Assembly (NCBI RefSeq): GCF_030272615.1
Contig: NC_081406.1
Span: 458,826,072-458,890,071, forward strand
Source: Cryptomeria japonica
Lineage: Eukaryota > Streptophyta > Pinopsida > Cupressales > Cupressaceae
DNA length: 64,000 nucleotides
Reading direction: 5' to 3'
Below the pieces are notes generated by a model. The model was not told the origin of the DNA. It was given only the letters and a program-made list of their open reading frames with translations, and made no database searches. The position numbers and the translations under genes are program-made. Shown piece by piece: positions 10,942-24,249 of the stretch. Numbering within the stretch: the first letter of the stretch is position 1; every line of letters starts with the position of its first letter.

Positions 10942-12049
10942 TGTTGGAATCAAGGAACACTAAGGGGGGGACTGAATCAGTGTTCTACAATTTTTAACCT
11001 TATTAACTTGTCCTTTCAACCACTTAATGCAAATGAACAAAAGAAAGATGTAGAAACACAAAGAAAACAACAACAACACCATAACACCAAATTTTGTACA
11101 TGGAAAACCAAGTTAAGGGAAAAATTACTATGGGGATGAGACCTACAATATAAGTATACTCTGTATAAGTATACAAATATTGCAATGGATATGCACATGC
11201 ACTCAGGCACACTACCTAGAGCTCACTACACAAAAGAAATAAGGGAATTAACCTCGGAAGGCTCACTGCCTTACAAAATCTTTAAAAAAAGATAATTGGA
11301 ATGCTTGAACTAAAAAATAGCATCTAAAAATGCCAACGTACATTTCCTGTTAAGCACAAAACACTTATTCTCTAGTCGCTTTGTTCCACTATTCTACTTT
11401 ATTCTAGAGCATAATTCCTTCAATTGCGCATGTGAAAATGTGTACAATCGATCACAAACACTTTTTACGCACACACTAATATAAAAAATGGTCATATCCA
11501 CTAGTTTGTTATATCCGCACCATGAAATTAAGTCTTCTACATATCGGCTAAAAGAACATTATCAAAATATTGAAACATGCATACATAGTTGGCTCAATCC
11601 TAGCTCCAATGCATATGGAGACCAAAAAGAATTACCCACATGCTTCCCGAATGTTTGCTAAACATCCTTGAACACCAAAATTACTCTACTAATTCCACAC
11701 AATGATCAACTAACCAAAACTTTCATACAACACTATTCATCCTAAAAACCTGTATACCAGATCTTCTAGCTCAGTCAAGAATCAACACTAGAGGCTAAGA
11801 TTCTAGAATAAGGTGCTCCAAACATATAACAACCTTCCTCTAGCTCTGCAACACAATATCTTCAACTGAAATGAAACACCAACCAAAACACTGTAAACTT
11901 CTAGATCCACTATTCTAACTTCACCGAACTTAACCAAATCTTCATTCTAACTTTCGGTAGCATCAGATCACACATTGTAGATACAATATTTGACTTCGTT
12001 TGCCATCAATGAAAACATCAGATGATCTATATAGTTGCTTTGGGCAACA
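10942..12049 (-). repeat. Copia LTR in minus orientation
   Basis: On the plus strand it begins TGTTGGAATC and ends GGGCAACA. Read in minus it starts TGTTGCCC, carries the core (complement near 11100-11135) and ends with the C-tract motif (seven G at 10964-10970 on the plus strand). No PBS is found beside it and no internal region follows, so it is probably a solo LTR. No convincing target duplication. Confidence 0.65.
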
Positions 12050-12186
12050 AATTTTATAATGATGTAATGTTTAGATGTTTTATGAGGTTACTTAGAATGT
12101 TATGATGTGACCTTGATTGGAGAATGGTTAATGATGTTTTTACTATATTGTATTATGTGGATATGTATGTGCTGGAATTTTGAGTT

Positions 12187-13570
12187 TGTTGGCATTTTGC
12201 ATAGAGACTACATTAATGATATGTTGTCATTGATGTCAATTGAACCGGTAATAGTATTCATGTTATTGTTGATATTGTTGTTTTTTATATTGGCTACTAA
12301 CCGGTTAGAAGAGCTTTGTGGAAGACGTGAAGCGGTATGGTAAGTTTCTAAGTTGAACCGGTAAATCGGTGTAACAAGTTAAACCTTTCTATGCATTGTA
12401 ACCGATAAAACCTATTAGTTGTTAAACCCTAACCGATAAAGTTTATTGGTTTATTATGATGAGCGATAATGATGGAGATATGTGTGATCATTGTATGAGG
12501 ATAAGTTCAAATTGTTTTGGCGCATTTGTTTATTGTCTAAGGAAGGAGAAAAGTGGATTGCATCTAATGCACAACGTGTGATGAGTTACAAACTCCTATG
12601 AAGCGGTGATCATAGAGCGGTTGTAATTTTCTTGAAGAATGTGAAGAGATTGTCATGATTTCTAATGGTCAAGATTGTATTGACTTGTTTGTAATCTCGA
12701 TGACGAGAATTAGGTTTTGTTGTGTTACCAACCTAATTGATTTGTATTTAAGGTCGATGAAGTTGTTTGTAAAGGTTGTTGGAAAGATTGGCAGAAACCT
12801 ATTGAATGTGTAGTTGCCTAACCAGTGAATGGATTTGCACTTTGAGTGAAGGCAGATTGAAGCTTAAAAGGATTTGATCAAGAAAATGTAGTGTTATTCA
12901 GACAGATCAAGAAAACCTATTGTTTTCTAACAATTATAGCAGAAGTGAAATCCCTTAACTGGGTAAGCTCTATCAAGGTGGTACATTAGCTTGGATTCTT
13001 AAATCCTCCAACAAGATTACTCCTAACAGGGTATTGTGGCTTTCATCAAGGCATATTTGTAAATATCTTAACTGGGTAATTCCTAACCGGAATTAGTTCT
13101 TAACAGGACTTATTGTAAACCTTTAATAGGATTGGCTCCTAATAGGGAGAACTTCAGAAGAGTTCAAATAGCTATCCTTGTGAGTCTCATCTCACCGTAG
13201 TTTTTACCTATTTAGGTTTTCCATGTATAAACATTTGTATCAAGTGGTGAATGTTTTTGTGGTTATGATTTTATTTGTTGATTTGATTAACTTCTGATAA
13301 GGCATGATAACTAGAAGCATTGAGAAATGAATATGTTGAGTTATGATTAAGCATTGTTAATGTTTACAAGATTGAAGTTGTTTACTATTAAGTTGTCACA
13401 ACAGTCAAACCGGTTGATGTCAAGTATTCTTATGAATATTGATCTTGACTGAGATATGTTTACTTTGTGTGATTGAATTTAAGTTTGGGAACTTTGTATT
13501 AGTTTTTCAATATTCTGTTTCACCCCCCCCCCTCTCAGTATTCTACCAGATACTTATTATTTCATCATAC
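12187..13570 (+). repeat. Copia LTR, family C
   Basis: Starts TGTTGGCATTTTGC. It contains five TAACNG words between about 12950 and 13120 (for example TAACTGGG, TAACAGGG), the core near 13198 and a ten-C motif at 13523-13532 followed by TCTCAGT. The right border is approximate. No PBS or coding region follows, so it may be a solo LTR. Confidence 0.65.
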
Positions 13571-15620
13571 CATCAGTATGCACAAGTGCTTGTATATTCT
13601 GATCCATGCAAGTACACAACATTGACTCCACTTGGCTTCACGGGTCTAAGTGTGCCTATATTCCCCAATGATGGTTATAGGAGATAGTAAAATGGCCAAA
13701 CATTATTACCTAGCCTAACCCATCATTTCTAATTAGGATGATTCATCCCTATTTCTCATGATTACACCTCTAGGTCACCATTGAGGTGATGACCAGTTAC
13801 CCTTATGCTTATAGTAAATGACCAGTGAAGAGTGTCTGTGCATAGTCAATTAGTCATCCATTATTGCTATTATAGTATGAATATTATTGATATTTCATCT
13901 TTAGTGCAATAATGCAATATTTTAACAGACATGGTGTTTTATGAAAATTCAATTTAAAGTGATTTAAGTGATTTTATTTTAGGGGAATTCTAGGAGTTTA
14001 TTGATCTTGTGAATTTAAATTTGAATTTTTTATTATTTTATATTCCACCATAAACTGAACATATAATGTTGTTTTGGAATTCATTGAAAAACACTTAGTC
14101 TTTTCTCTTGTTTTTGCTCTCAAACCTTGTGAGGAGTGTACGAAAATGCAAAGAGTTTGGTTCTTTGTGGGTAGAATTTTATGGGAATTGGATTGGAAGG
14201 ATTAAATTTGTGGAGCTTGACATGTTGTTTGAATTTGAGGAGCTTTGTAGAGTGTAGGCCTTCCTCTTTGCATTTGAAGTTTCTTCTCAAGCCTGAGGTA
14301 GGAGTTCTTATTCTTTGATTGACTTCCCTACTTGAAATTATTTTCCCATTCTTAAGATTTGTTTTTATTTGAATTATCACCCTCTTCCTCGAATGAGATT
14401 GTTCTTATTCATTGGATTTTAATGTGTGCATTGTCTGATTGCGAAAATGGGTGTTTTGGGGGATTTTGATTACCAATTTTTCATGATTCCTCGTAGGGAC
14501 TTTTTATTTCAATTTTTTGTTTCCTAGAGGTATTTATCAAATGAGTGGGAGCCAAATTTAGCCCAGTTCTAACCCCAATTGTAAAATTGATGCCCTAGAT
14601 AATCTCTTAGAGTCAAACCCCAAGTTCTAACCCAAATTGGTGCTTTTGGCATGTAGGTATGCATCTTCTATGTAGAGTGGTCTAATTGATCAAATATGGT
14701 TCCATGGAAACCCAAAATGTAACAATTGAAGCCCAAAGTGGTTCTATTAATCACAAATGTGGTGTCTTTGATCTGTTTTGGCCGGTAATCACTATTTGGA
14801 GTCGTTTAACCTAAGATGATTTTAGCATGAATTTATGATGTGGCAATAATAATAATAGTTGTATGATTGATTTGGGGTCGATTTGGATCTATTTCTTTAT
14901 TTTGAGACCCTACAATTTATCCTTGGTTGTGAGACTGAATGCAGTGTTATGTATTTTGAGAGATTATTTATGATATTCTTATTGTTATGTTGACTGTAAT
15001 AGGTATCTATGCATTGTTCTTATATGTTATCCAAAGTGGCTTTGACTATCGAGACCATTGCTACATTGAGGTGTCGTATTTGATACTTGAACCATGCCTC
15101 CTTGAGTGCTTCCAACCAATAGTTTATGTTATGAGTAAAAGAAAATGTATACTATATGCTTAATGGAAACTTATTGTGATTGAAGCCTTAGGTTGCACAT
15201 GTGTGTGCATTTGAGTTCTCGTGTTCATAATGAGCCTGATGTGCCTAGGGCTTAGTTCATGGAGACATTTGTGAGGTGGACATTATTGTGGGACTTATGA
15301 TTTAAATAACATGAGATGGTACATTGTGTGGCATTAGTATGCATACGTTTCCGTTATGTTGAAATTCTTGTGAGGGCTTGGGATAAGTTGGAGGAATGAG
15401 ACCGTCCATAGATGGATGATGTTAGCGGGCTCCTTGTCTACACAAGAGGATTACCTAAACTTTGTGTGAGTTATTGGAGCTACACTTGATACTTCACCAT
15501 TTATCTCCTTATCATATAGCCCTTTTAGAGATTGAGTAGTTGACTTGCTTGAGTGTTTGGGCCGTGTGACTATCTCCATCAGAACAAGGGGTGGACTTGA
15601 GGGTACCACATGCTGGATAT
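13571..15620. other. two kilobases with no recognisable feature
   Basis: AT-rich noncoding text. I see no motif-bearing ORF, LTR end, PBS or tandem array here. Confidence 0.5.
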
Positions 15621-16953
15621 TGTTGAAAATTTTGTAGAACAATGTTTGGTCATTAATGTCAACATATTCCTCTATGTATTCCAGTGTTGCAGGCAGATTA
15701 AATGAGTTGGTTTGGCCAGTGTGCTGCATATGAGTTGTTGCAGTTTAATGGGTTTTGAGATAGGTATCTCTAGTTGATTCAGTTAAATTTTTTAGTGGTC
15801 TACATGATGATTTGATCGAGTTATGAGATCCTGTAATGAGGTTGGTTTTTTAGTTGTTTGTGGTGTTCAATGTTCTAGATTCTTCTCTACATTGCTCTGG
15901 AATTGCAATATATTGGTTTGCATATTTGGGACGTTCATATGTGTGCTCAATTTAGATGGTTCATAATTTGGATATCCACAAGTGAATCTTTCAGTTTGTC
16001 AGTCCGTTTAATGCGTGTTCTTGATGTTCAATATAATGATGATGAATATTATAGTAAGTGGTGATGTTGCAGTTGTTGTTGTGGTAATTCACATTGCTTG
16101 TGGATGTTTTTAGATTGTTTTCTATTCATGTTGATGGTCTGCATTGATCATTGTGAACTTTATTGATCATTTTCTTGATCTGGTGGTGTTGTTTGATTAA
16201 TGTGATATTCATGATGATTGTAGTGTGTTGCGGATGTTCATGGCTTAATTATTTGAGGTGTTGTATGATCTAGGAGTTTATTTGGGTCCAGACTATGTCT
16301 TATTCGACATTGTTTTGGTCTGCATATTATGATGTAGCATGCTCTTGTAATTTGTGATGAGTGTTGAGATGACCTTGGAATATAGGTTGATGACTTGTAT
16401 AAATAAATATAATGGTCATGTAATAAATTTATCTGTGAGTGTATCTGAATGTGTGTCATTAGATAAAAGTGCAAGCAAGTGTTTTGATCTTTTGGAAGTC
16501 TGAAGAAGTTTGGCAAAGAAGATCAATCAATGTGCTTAACTAGAACTATAACCAAGCATGAGAAGATGTAATTTCATCAGTTCATGATCCTTCAAATGTA
16601 ATCCGAATGTTTTTGTAAGATAGTTAGTGTTCCTCAGGGTTGTAGCCCTTCTCAGGTTACGTGATTTGAGCAATGAGCTATAGGCAGTGTGCCTAAATGC
16701 ATGTGCATTCCCGTTTGTAATATTTTATCTACTCCTAATAGGGTACTATCTCATTGTGGGTAATTTTCCACTATGGTTTTTCCATTAACCGAGTTTTCCA
16801 CATAAAAAATCTTGGTATTATGTGTGTTATTGATATGGTGTTGATTTGTACTTTAACTGTTAATTATCAGATCTCAATTTGTGATTAAGTTGAGTAAAGT
16901 TTTTGTGCAGACTAATTCACCCCCCCTCTAAGTTTGTTGCCTTTTTTCCAACA
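15621..16953 (+). repeat. Copia LTR, family D
   Basis: Starts TGTTGAAAATTTTG and ends TTTTTTCCAACA. It contains the GCATGTGCATTCCC word near 16700, the core near 16776 and a seven-C motif at 16920-16926. Neither a PBS nor pol flanks it, and the 5-bp flanks do not match. Likely a solo or truncated LTR. Confidence 0.65.
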
Positions 16954-18631
16954 CCACAAGGTCAGATGGAATTGAACAAATCACCATTGGGGACTAGTGG
17001 ACATATTCACAAGCGCCTTGAAGAGCTTATTCACCCTTATGGTTACTTGTTCTTCCTCTTTCTACATTGTTGGTTTTTTAAGTAAATGTAATTTGATTTG
17101 ATCATTGTAATAATTGGAAAACTATGTATTAAGAACACTCCATATGGAGGATGATGCAATGTAAACATATTGATATGATTTGAGTAGGCTTTAGTGGACC
17201 AATGTTGGAGCTAGCTACAACACATGATTATGTATGATTCTCTTTTTAGTTTTGATTGGTTTAAAGAGTCTAATATATTAATAGTGATAAATAATTACAT
17301 AATCATTGAGGGAGAAAAATTGAGTCTAAAAATCTCCCCAAATAGTCCATCAAAAACAATCTAATGTACCTAGGACAAAAGCACCCCCATCCATCAAGAA
17401 TTTTTCCATTATATAACCCCATGATATCTAACCTAAATAGTTACAAAACATATACATTCGGACTTGCAGTGAGCCACTTTTAGAAGACAAAATGAAACAT
17501 GGTGTATATACTATAATAAAAAAACTTAATTTACTATCACAATTTCCTTACCTTTTGTGCATGGAGACACCCTTTGAGCATCAATTTATATGAACCTACA
17601 TCCTAACGATTCTTAGGAGGGAAACCAATCCATAACATTCTACTCGACTTCTTCATAGAGCCCATCGACCTAGCCTGTTTGTGCCATGAGAAGGAAGTAG
17701 CATAAGCAGGAGCTGAGAACTTATCTAAGGACCCCATTTCTCTAGCTCCCACTATATTCTCCTTGCCTACATTGCCTTCAAATAATCCTTCACACCCACA
17801 ATGCCAACTTGTATTGAGGCCCTTAAGACCTCCTTATTATTGTTTGCACTCAAAATAAGGAAGGGGCGAAGGGGGGCATGAATTCACTCACCTGTAACCA
17901 CATACCACATGGAAGACAAACCCCTTCCCTTCAAATAAAATGTCCATAATAATCTAAAAATCACCACTCCACTCCTCTGTGAGGCAGCTATCCACCAACC
18001 ATTTCACTATATCCTTTGCCTTCAATTCAAAACTCCAAGCAAAAGACATTGAGGTCATAATTGCATTGCATATATATTTGAAAGAGAAATTAAGGTACTC
18101 ATCACTAATTAAAATTAGGGTGGTTAACCAACTCAAACACCACTTTTCCAAAATCCTAACACTTCAAATAAAGTGATTTTCTTCATAATTTGACACTATG
18201 CCTTGTAGGACAACAAATAGGGTTTTTCTAGCATAATTTCCCAACCAGGTCACAAATAAAAAATATGATCACCATTTCGGATACCCTTTTTATAATTTTA
18301 CAACATATATTTAAATAGGTAGGGGTTACTTTGGCGTGAAGGGATCCAAAAATTGATTGTCCTATTTCTTCACTAGACCTAATTAAGACAATAAATTGGG
18401 TTTTCCGGCCATAATTTTCAATGCAGACATGAAATAAAAAATGTAAACATGGTTTCAAACACCCATTTGGACCTTATAAAACATACCTCAAAAACAAGGT
18501 AGGTTAATTTGTACAAAATTCTTTAAAACTTGATTGTTCTACTTCTTGAATAGACTTAATTAGACAAATATTCATGCAAAGAAAAGAACAATCACCTATA
18601 ACTTTCACAAATAAAAGAATTAGGAAAATTG
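16954..18631. other. stretch without recognisable gene
   Basis: Noncoding AT-rich DNA. The two similar blocks near 18220-18330 and 18370-18480 share words such as GGTTTTTCTAGC/GGTTTTCCGGCC and AAATAAAAAATAT. This suggests an old tandem duplication of about 150 bp. No coding motif. Confidence 0.4.
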
Positions 18632-19828
18632 TGTTGGCTTGATGATGATAATAGAGTTGTAATAGGTTGATTGATGAATTTATTTTTGTTGTCATTGATG
18701 GCAACCATGTTTTCTTAGTTATCTAAGTCTGTTAGACCAACTAGTATAGCTTAATCAATAGTAGAATCTTTCGGACAACAAAACTGCTAAGTTGTCATTA
18801 AACCGGTAAACAAGAATAAAGCAATGCTCAAGCAACTAGTATGGAAGATTGGAGAATAGTTAGATGTTGTGGTTTGGAACATATGTTTATGACATTGGCA
18901 TGGAGTCTTTGATTGGAACCGCATCAACAGATTGAGAGTATTGAACAAGTTATGATTGAAAGAATAGTCATAGGCAGGAAGAATAGAGAACTGGTAAAGA
19001 AGAGTTACTTTGATCGGTTAACAATAGATTTTATATTATATTTTTTATTTATGTTTTGTTGGATGATATAAGTAAAGTGTAATGAGCGAAAAAATGAATA
19101 AGGTGACTAGATTCAATGAACCTGTGGAATTGTTCCAAGGTTCTTAGCCGACTTAATAGAGTCTTTATAAGGAGATGAAAGTTTTAAGATTTCATGGATC
19201 AAGAGTGAGAATTTGATCATGTGGTGGAAGGAGTTAGGTTTTGATGTTTAGTCGATGATAGAAGTTAAGCAGAAGCAGATCTAATCAGGTATAGAGATGC
19301 TAACAATAGATTAGTCAAACTTGTTGTTCCTTAATAGTTGCAACAAGAAAATCCTCTCACAAGGTCACTCCTAACATGGTGCAGTAGGATCCTAACATGT
19401 CCAAAGGTTAAAATCCTCTAACAAGATGACACATTAGCTTATTTTTTTTTAAATCCTCTAGCAAGGTAGCTCCTAATAGGGTTGGGTCCTAATAGGCCTT
19501 ATTGTAATAGCTCTTAACTAGGATAAAGTACTCTTAACTAGGTGTCACCCCTAACAGGGTGTTGTATGACCTTAACTAGCTAGATCTCTATTCTATAGAT
19601 AGTTGATCCTTGAGGGTACTAATTCCCACCATGTTTTTTCCCATTTGGGTTTCCATGTGAAAAATCATTGTGTTAGGGTTTGCATGCTTTGTTGGGTATT
19701 TTATTATGTGGTTATATTTCTTACATGGATATTGATTTTTTTAGATTAGTGAAACTTGTTATCAAATTTATTAAGTTTTTTCTTACACTGATTCACCCCC
19801 CCCCTCTTAGTGCCTTTTAAGTTTATCA
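18632..19828 (+). repeat. Copia-type LTR, family E (5' LTR)
   Basis: Starts TGTTGGCTTGATG and ends AGTTTATCA directly before a PBS. It carries a dense run of CCTCTAACAAGGT / CCTAACAGGGT words (19350-19570), the core near 19628 and a nine-C motif near 19795-19803. About 1.2 kb. Confidence 0.8.
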
Positions 19829-19845
19829 ATTGGTATCAGAGCCTA
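19829..19845 (+). other. primer-binding site
   Basis: ATTGGTATCAGAGCC follows the LTR end with no gap. The match to the initiator Met tRNA type is perfect over TGGTATCAGAGC. Confidence 0.85.
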
Positions 19846-19890
19846 ATTCCCATAAGGCTTAACCACTTGGGAAGGATCTTTAAGGTTAAC

Positions 19891-21140
19891 ATGGGTGAAG
19901 GTTCAATGAGTTACAGAGAGATTTCAAATAGACTTGTAGAATATGAAGAAGCCTATAATGAACTAAAGGTCAAGTACAAAGATTCATTAGCTAAGAGAAA
20001 AGAGTTGGTTGAGTAGTTGTTGGAACTCAATAAAAATAGTTCATCTGAGGAAGCAAACATTGATGCCTTGGATAATGAGGTGGAAAAGATGAATGATAAA
20101 AATTCAAATGTGAGGAGAGAGTTGGAAGCCCTTACCATAAGGATGAGCCAAGAGTTGGAAGCCAGGAGAATAGATGAAGACAAAATAAGAGATCAGGAGC
20201 ATAAGATCATTAAGATGAACCGAGAGATTAGTAACCTGCATGGACATCTTCATGAGGAAAAAGAAGAAAAAGAGGAGACACAAGTTGATCTAGACATGGC
20301 TATGTGTCTTAAAGAAAGTCTTACAAAGAAGAATGAGGAGCTTACCAAGGAGTTGGTTGATGCTAATGATTTACTAGCTAAATTCAACCAGAGCACTATT
20401 ATGCTTGACGAGAAGATTCATACACAAAGGAATAATGGAGATACACATGGCTTCAGATACACAACCTTTGAACAAAGAGATTCATCTAGTACCAAGGACA
20501 ACATGCATGAAGCCAAATCAACACCAAAGACCAAGAATATCACTGATAAGAGAACCTACAAACCAGTATGTTTTAACTATCATAAAGTAGGTCATACTGC
20601 TAATGTTTGTAGAAGTAGATCCAGTACTTTTGATGGATATAGACCTAATGCATGTCAAGGTTATAAGCCTATTACTTTTGATGGATATTGCTTCAGTTGC
20701 AACAAGTATGGGCATAGATATGTTGAGTGCAGGTCAAGAGTGATCAATCAGAGATCTTACATGAATTTGAGGTCTAATGGTGAATGGCAAAGATATTACA
20801 AATCAAAGAAACCCTACTTAATTGGCAGAGACCTTATGTGAACCGGTCTAGTCCTTATGAAATGGAGAATGGATGGAATGTGACATGTTCAATCTGTCAC
20901 AACTATGGTCATATTGCTATGAACTACCAAAGAAGAACTGGTAGAGGCAATGCTGGACCCTGGAGAGCATTTGGAATGACATGTTTCCATTGTCACAAAT
21001 CGGGACACCTTGCAAAGTTTTGTAAAGATAGAATGAACCAACCGGTTAATATATTTATTGACCAGAAAGGAAAGAAGAAGGTAGATGTGGAAGAAACCAT
21101 AAGAGAGATGAATAAGATATGAGGGAAGAAAAGTGAGGAG
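19891..21140 (+). pseudogene. coiled-coil protein with four CCHC-like zinc knuckles, inside LTR element E
   Basis: The reading starts MGEGSMSYREIS at 19891, 46 bases after the PBS. About 170 residues are dominated by E, K, L and R in heptad-like spacing, predicted from sequence as a long coiled coil. Knuckle 1 (20569-20610) is C-F-N-Y..H..C with the second Cys replaced by Tyr. Knuckle 2 (20689-20730) is a full CX2CX4HX4C. The frame then closes at 20839. In the next frame follow knuckle 3 (20886-20927, last Cys replaced by Tyr) and knuckle 4 (20982-21023, full). A TAG at 20014-20016 stands where CAG is likely. No UBN2/gag fold, protease, integrase or RT motif is seen. The position fits a gag-like nucleic-acid-binding protein of a non-autonomous element. 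Its function is unknown, and it is now disrupted by one stop and one frameshift. Confidence 0.75.
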
Positions 21141-21630
21141 AAACCATCAAAGGACTGCAATTATTCACCTAGTGTGGAGAATCCCTCACTGGTAAACTAA
21201 GCTATGTATGTAGCTTACAGGGAGCGAGTTATTAGATCCATTTCCAAACCCCCTAAATGGTGTGCGGTAAGTAAAATTTGAATACTTTGATGCATTCTGT
21301 TATTATGAAGTGATTTTCTTATCAAACTGATATATTTTAATGTGTCATGTGAGCTGGTAACAAGTTTTAGGGTTGAATGGTGATTAGGGTAAGTTCAATT
21401 GGTATTGCATTAAATGAAGTTGAATAAAAAGCTATTTTACAGTTTCATTTCTCACCTTGAATTTTCATGAGCACATTTGGAGAGAAACAAAAACACAAAA
21501 GAGAGTTTGATTGTTTCTTTGGTGAACTTGTTAGCGGATTGAGAAGATTTATGGAGAAGGGAATTAGAGAAAGTGCATTCTATGCTTCAACCTTTTCTTT
21601 CAAGAAATTATACCTTATAGAAATGTGTTT
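21141..21630. other. stretch between element E and the next Copia
   Basis: No motif found. No 3' LTR of element E is present, so its right part is lost. The right side ends where minus-strand Copia RNase H begins. Confidence 0.45.
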
Positions 21631-23100
21631 CTATTTAGAAGGAAATACCAGATTCTTTGACATATCAATAGAAGTAGTATTATCATAGTGAATAACAATA
21701 GGCTCATCATAACTTACCCTTATATCTTTCAACATTTGTTTCATCCATAAAATCTCAGTACAATTGGTTGTAGTAGCTACATATTTCACTTTAGCAGTAC
21801 ATAATGAAGTGCATGATTGTTTCTTACTAAGCCATGAAACCAACTTTTTTTCAAGAAATAATGCACCACCAGGAGTGCTCTTCTGGTCATCCACATCTCC
21901 TGTCCAATCAGAGTCTGTATAGGCACATAGTCTGAAATCATCATTCTTTGGAAACCATAACCCAAAGTTTTTTGTACCTGCCAAATATCTGAATATCCTC
22001 TTAATGACAATATCATGGGTTCCTCTAGGACCTGACTGAAATCTGGAAGCAATACAAACAACATTCATTATATAAGGTCTAGTCTAAGCTAAATACAACA
22101 ATCCACCAATCATTGATTTGTATCTACTTGGATTCAGTTTAGGAGATTCATCATTCTTTGACAATTTGCAACCGGTTATCATATGAGTATTGTCAGGCTT
22201 AGAATTGTCAAGTCCAAATTTCTTAAGAAATTCCTTCACATACTTAGTTTGACAAATGAAAATACCTTTATCAGTCTGAGTAATCTACAAACCTAAGAAA
22301 AAATTCATCTCACCAATCATAGACATTTCAAATTCATTCTTCATATCATCAAAACATTTCATACATAGACTTTGTTCACCTCCAAAAAAGATATCATCAA
22401 CAAAGACTTCAATAATTAATATGTCATGATGATCAATTTTATAACATAGGTTACCATCAACATTACCTTTGCTAAAACTAAGCTTTGAAAGATATCTATC
22501 CAATCTAGTATACCATGATCTAGGGACTTGTTTTAATCCATATAAAGCTTTCTTCAATCTGCAAACCATGTCCTTATCTTCTGATAAAGAAAATCCATTA
22601 GGTTTCTTAATTTAGACTTCCTCCTCAAGATCTTCATTTATAAATGCACATTTGACATCCATCTGATATAATTTGTAGTTCTTGTATGCAACATAGGCAA
22701 GAAATAGTCTTACCGCTTCAATTATTGCAACCAGAATATAAGTAATCAACTCCTTCTTCCTGTAAATAACCTTTTCAAACCAATATAGCCTTGTTTCTTA
22801 CAATCCGACCTTCCTCATTTAATTGGTTCCTGAAAACCCATTTAGTTTCAGTAATATTCTTATCTTTAGGTCTGGGAACTAATTCCCATGTCTTATTCTT
22901 TTCTATCTTATCTAATTATTTTTCCATTGCTTTCATCCAATTTTCATCTTTACTTGCTTCAATAAATAATTCTAGTTCAATTTTATAAATTAAACATACC
23001 TCTTCAGCAACTAACCTTCTTCTAGTCATCACACCTTTCCTTTAATCTCCAATGATCTAATCTTCATAATGATTTAGTTTCACATACTTGGGAGTCTTTG
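21631..23100 (-). pseudogene. Copia F pol: reverse transcriptase and RNase H
   Basis: Read on the minus strand, the linker and RT begin near 23100. The YQMDV block (CAG intact at 22663-22665) is followed by YGLKQVPRSWYTRLDRYL (about 22500-22555) and the catalytic FVDDIFFGG (about 22380-22405). Next come the TKYVKEFLKKFG block and RNase H (YTDSDWTGDVDD near 21895-21930, then HYDNTTSIDMSKN). The reading stops at about 21631, short of the usual terminal KEQ-DIFTKPL block, so the 3' end and 3' LTR are missing. Several stops are present, for example after FFLGL at 22285. It is closely related to the fragments at 1-3785. Confidence 0.88.
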
Positions 23101-23209
23101 AATTTTATTGAATTACTGACTCTTTCTATTGTTCAACAGTCATTGTTGAATTTTCTGATGTTGTCCGAGTCACTAGTTCAATGGTTTGGATAGATTCTTT
23201 CATTATCAA

Positions 23210-24060
23210 TTATTTTCTGATAAATTCATCTTCTGGTCCATAGTCGTATGCTTTGATCTGATTACTGTCTTCCTCATACACCTTAACATTTATGCTCCCC
23301 ATTCTCCTATTCAATATTTTGTTATATCTATATGTTTTACTCTTAGTAGAATAACCGAAAAATATTTCTTCATCACTTCTAGGATCAAATTTTCCTAATG
23401 CGTCATCTCTTCTAATGTAGCATTTACTTCCAAAAATTCTGAAATATCTAACAGTAGGAGTATGACCAAACCATAATTCGTAAGGAGTCTTACCGATATC
23501 ACCTTTTATGTGTACTCTATTGAAAGTGTATACCTTAGTATTGATAGCTTCCATCCAATAGATATCAGGCAATTTAGCTTCAATCATCATTGTCCTTGTA
23601 GTATCTAATATGGTTATATTCTTTCTTTCCACTAATCCATTCTATTGAGGAGTTCTAGGTGCAAAAAGTTGTCTTTTGATTCCGTTCTTTCCAAAAAAGT
23701 TGTTAAACTCACAGGATGTAAACTCACCGCCTTGATCTAATCTTAAACACTTTATATTCAGTCTTGTCTCAGTCTTAATAATAGCTTTGAAGACTTTAAA
23801 TTTCTCAAGTGCTTCTGATTTTTCTTTTAAAATTGCAACCCACGTCATTCTAGAATAGTCATCATTAAGTAACATAAATATCTATCACCTTGAAAAAATT
23901 TAGTCCTTGTCGGTCCACACAGATCAATATGAATAAGATCAAGAATTTCATTTGATTTATCATGTATTCTTCTAAAAGAAGTTCTAACTCGCTTACCCAT
24001 TTGACATTCTCTACATATAGGATTAAGAGGTTTAACAATCTTGGGTGAATCTATGACATC
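23210..24060 (-). pseudogene. Copia F integrase
   Basis: The minus strand shows the integrase core: NDDYSRMTWVAILKEKSEAL (first part of the fold), RLDQGGEFTSCEF (second catalytic Asp region, 23715-23750) and the PQ-NG-VERKN block with the catalytic Glu near 23625. The C-terminal KTPYELWFGHTP and FGSKCYIRRDDALGKFDPRS follow. A stop splits the PQ-NG block at about 23643. In intact elements this enzyme inserts the cDNA into the genome. It is broken here. Confidence 0.85.
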
Positions 24061-24249
24061 CTATGTTGAACTGATCTTCACAATGCAATCAAAATTTACA
24101 CGACACATCCTCTTATGCCAAACCAACTTTCTTCAATCTAAGAAATCAAACAAGCCTTCTCATCGGAGGTTAAATGAAGGATTTTTCCTTTGGTCTAGGT
24201 TTCAGAAGCAATTTCCAATCCAGATCTATTGATGATCTTGCATTTTCCA

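Noticed and set aside
10942-16953. Target-site duplications around the LTRs at 10942, 12187 and 15621
   Set aside because: The five bases on each side do not match, so no claim of clean solo-LTR formation is made.
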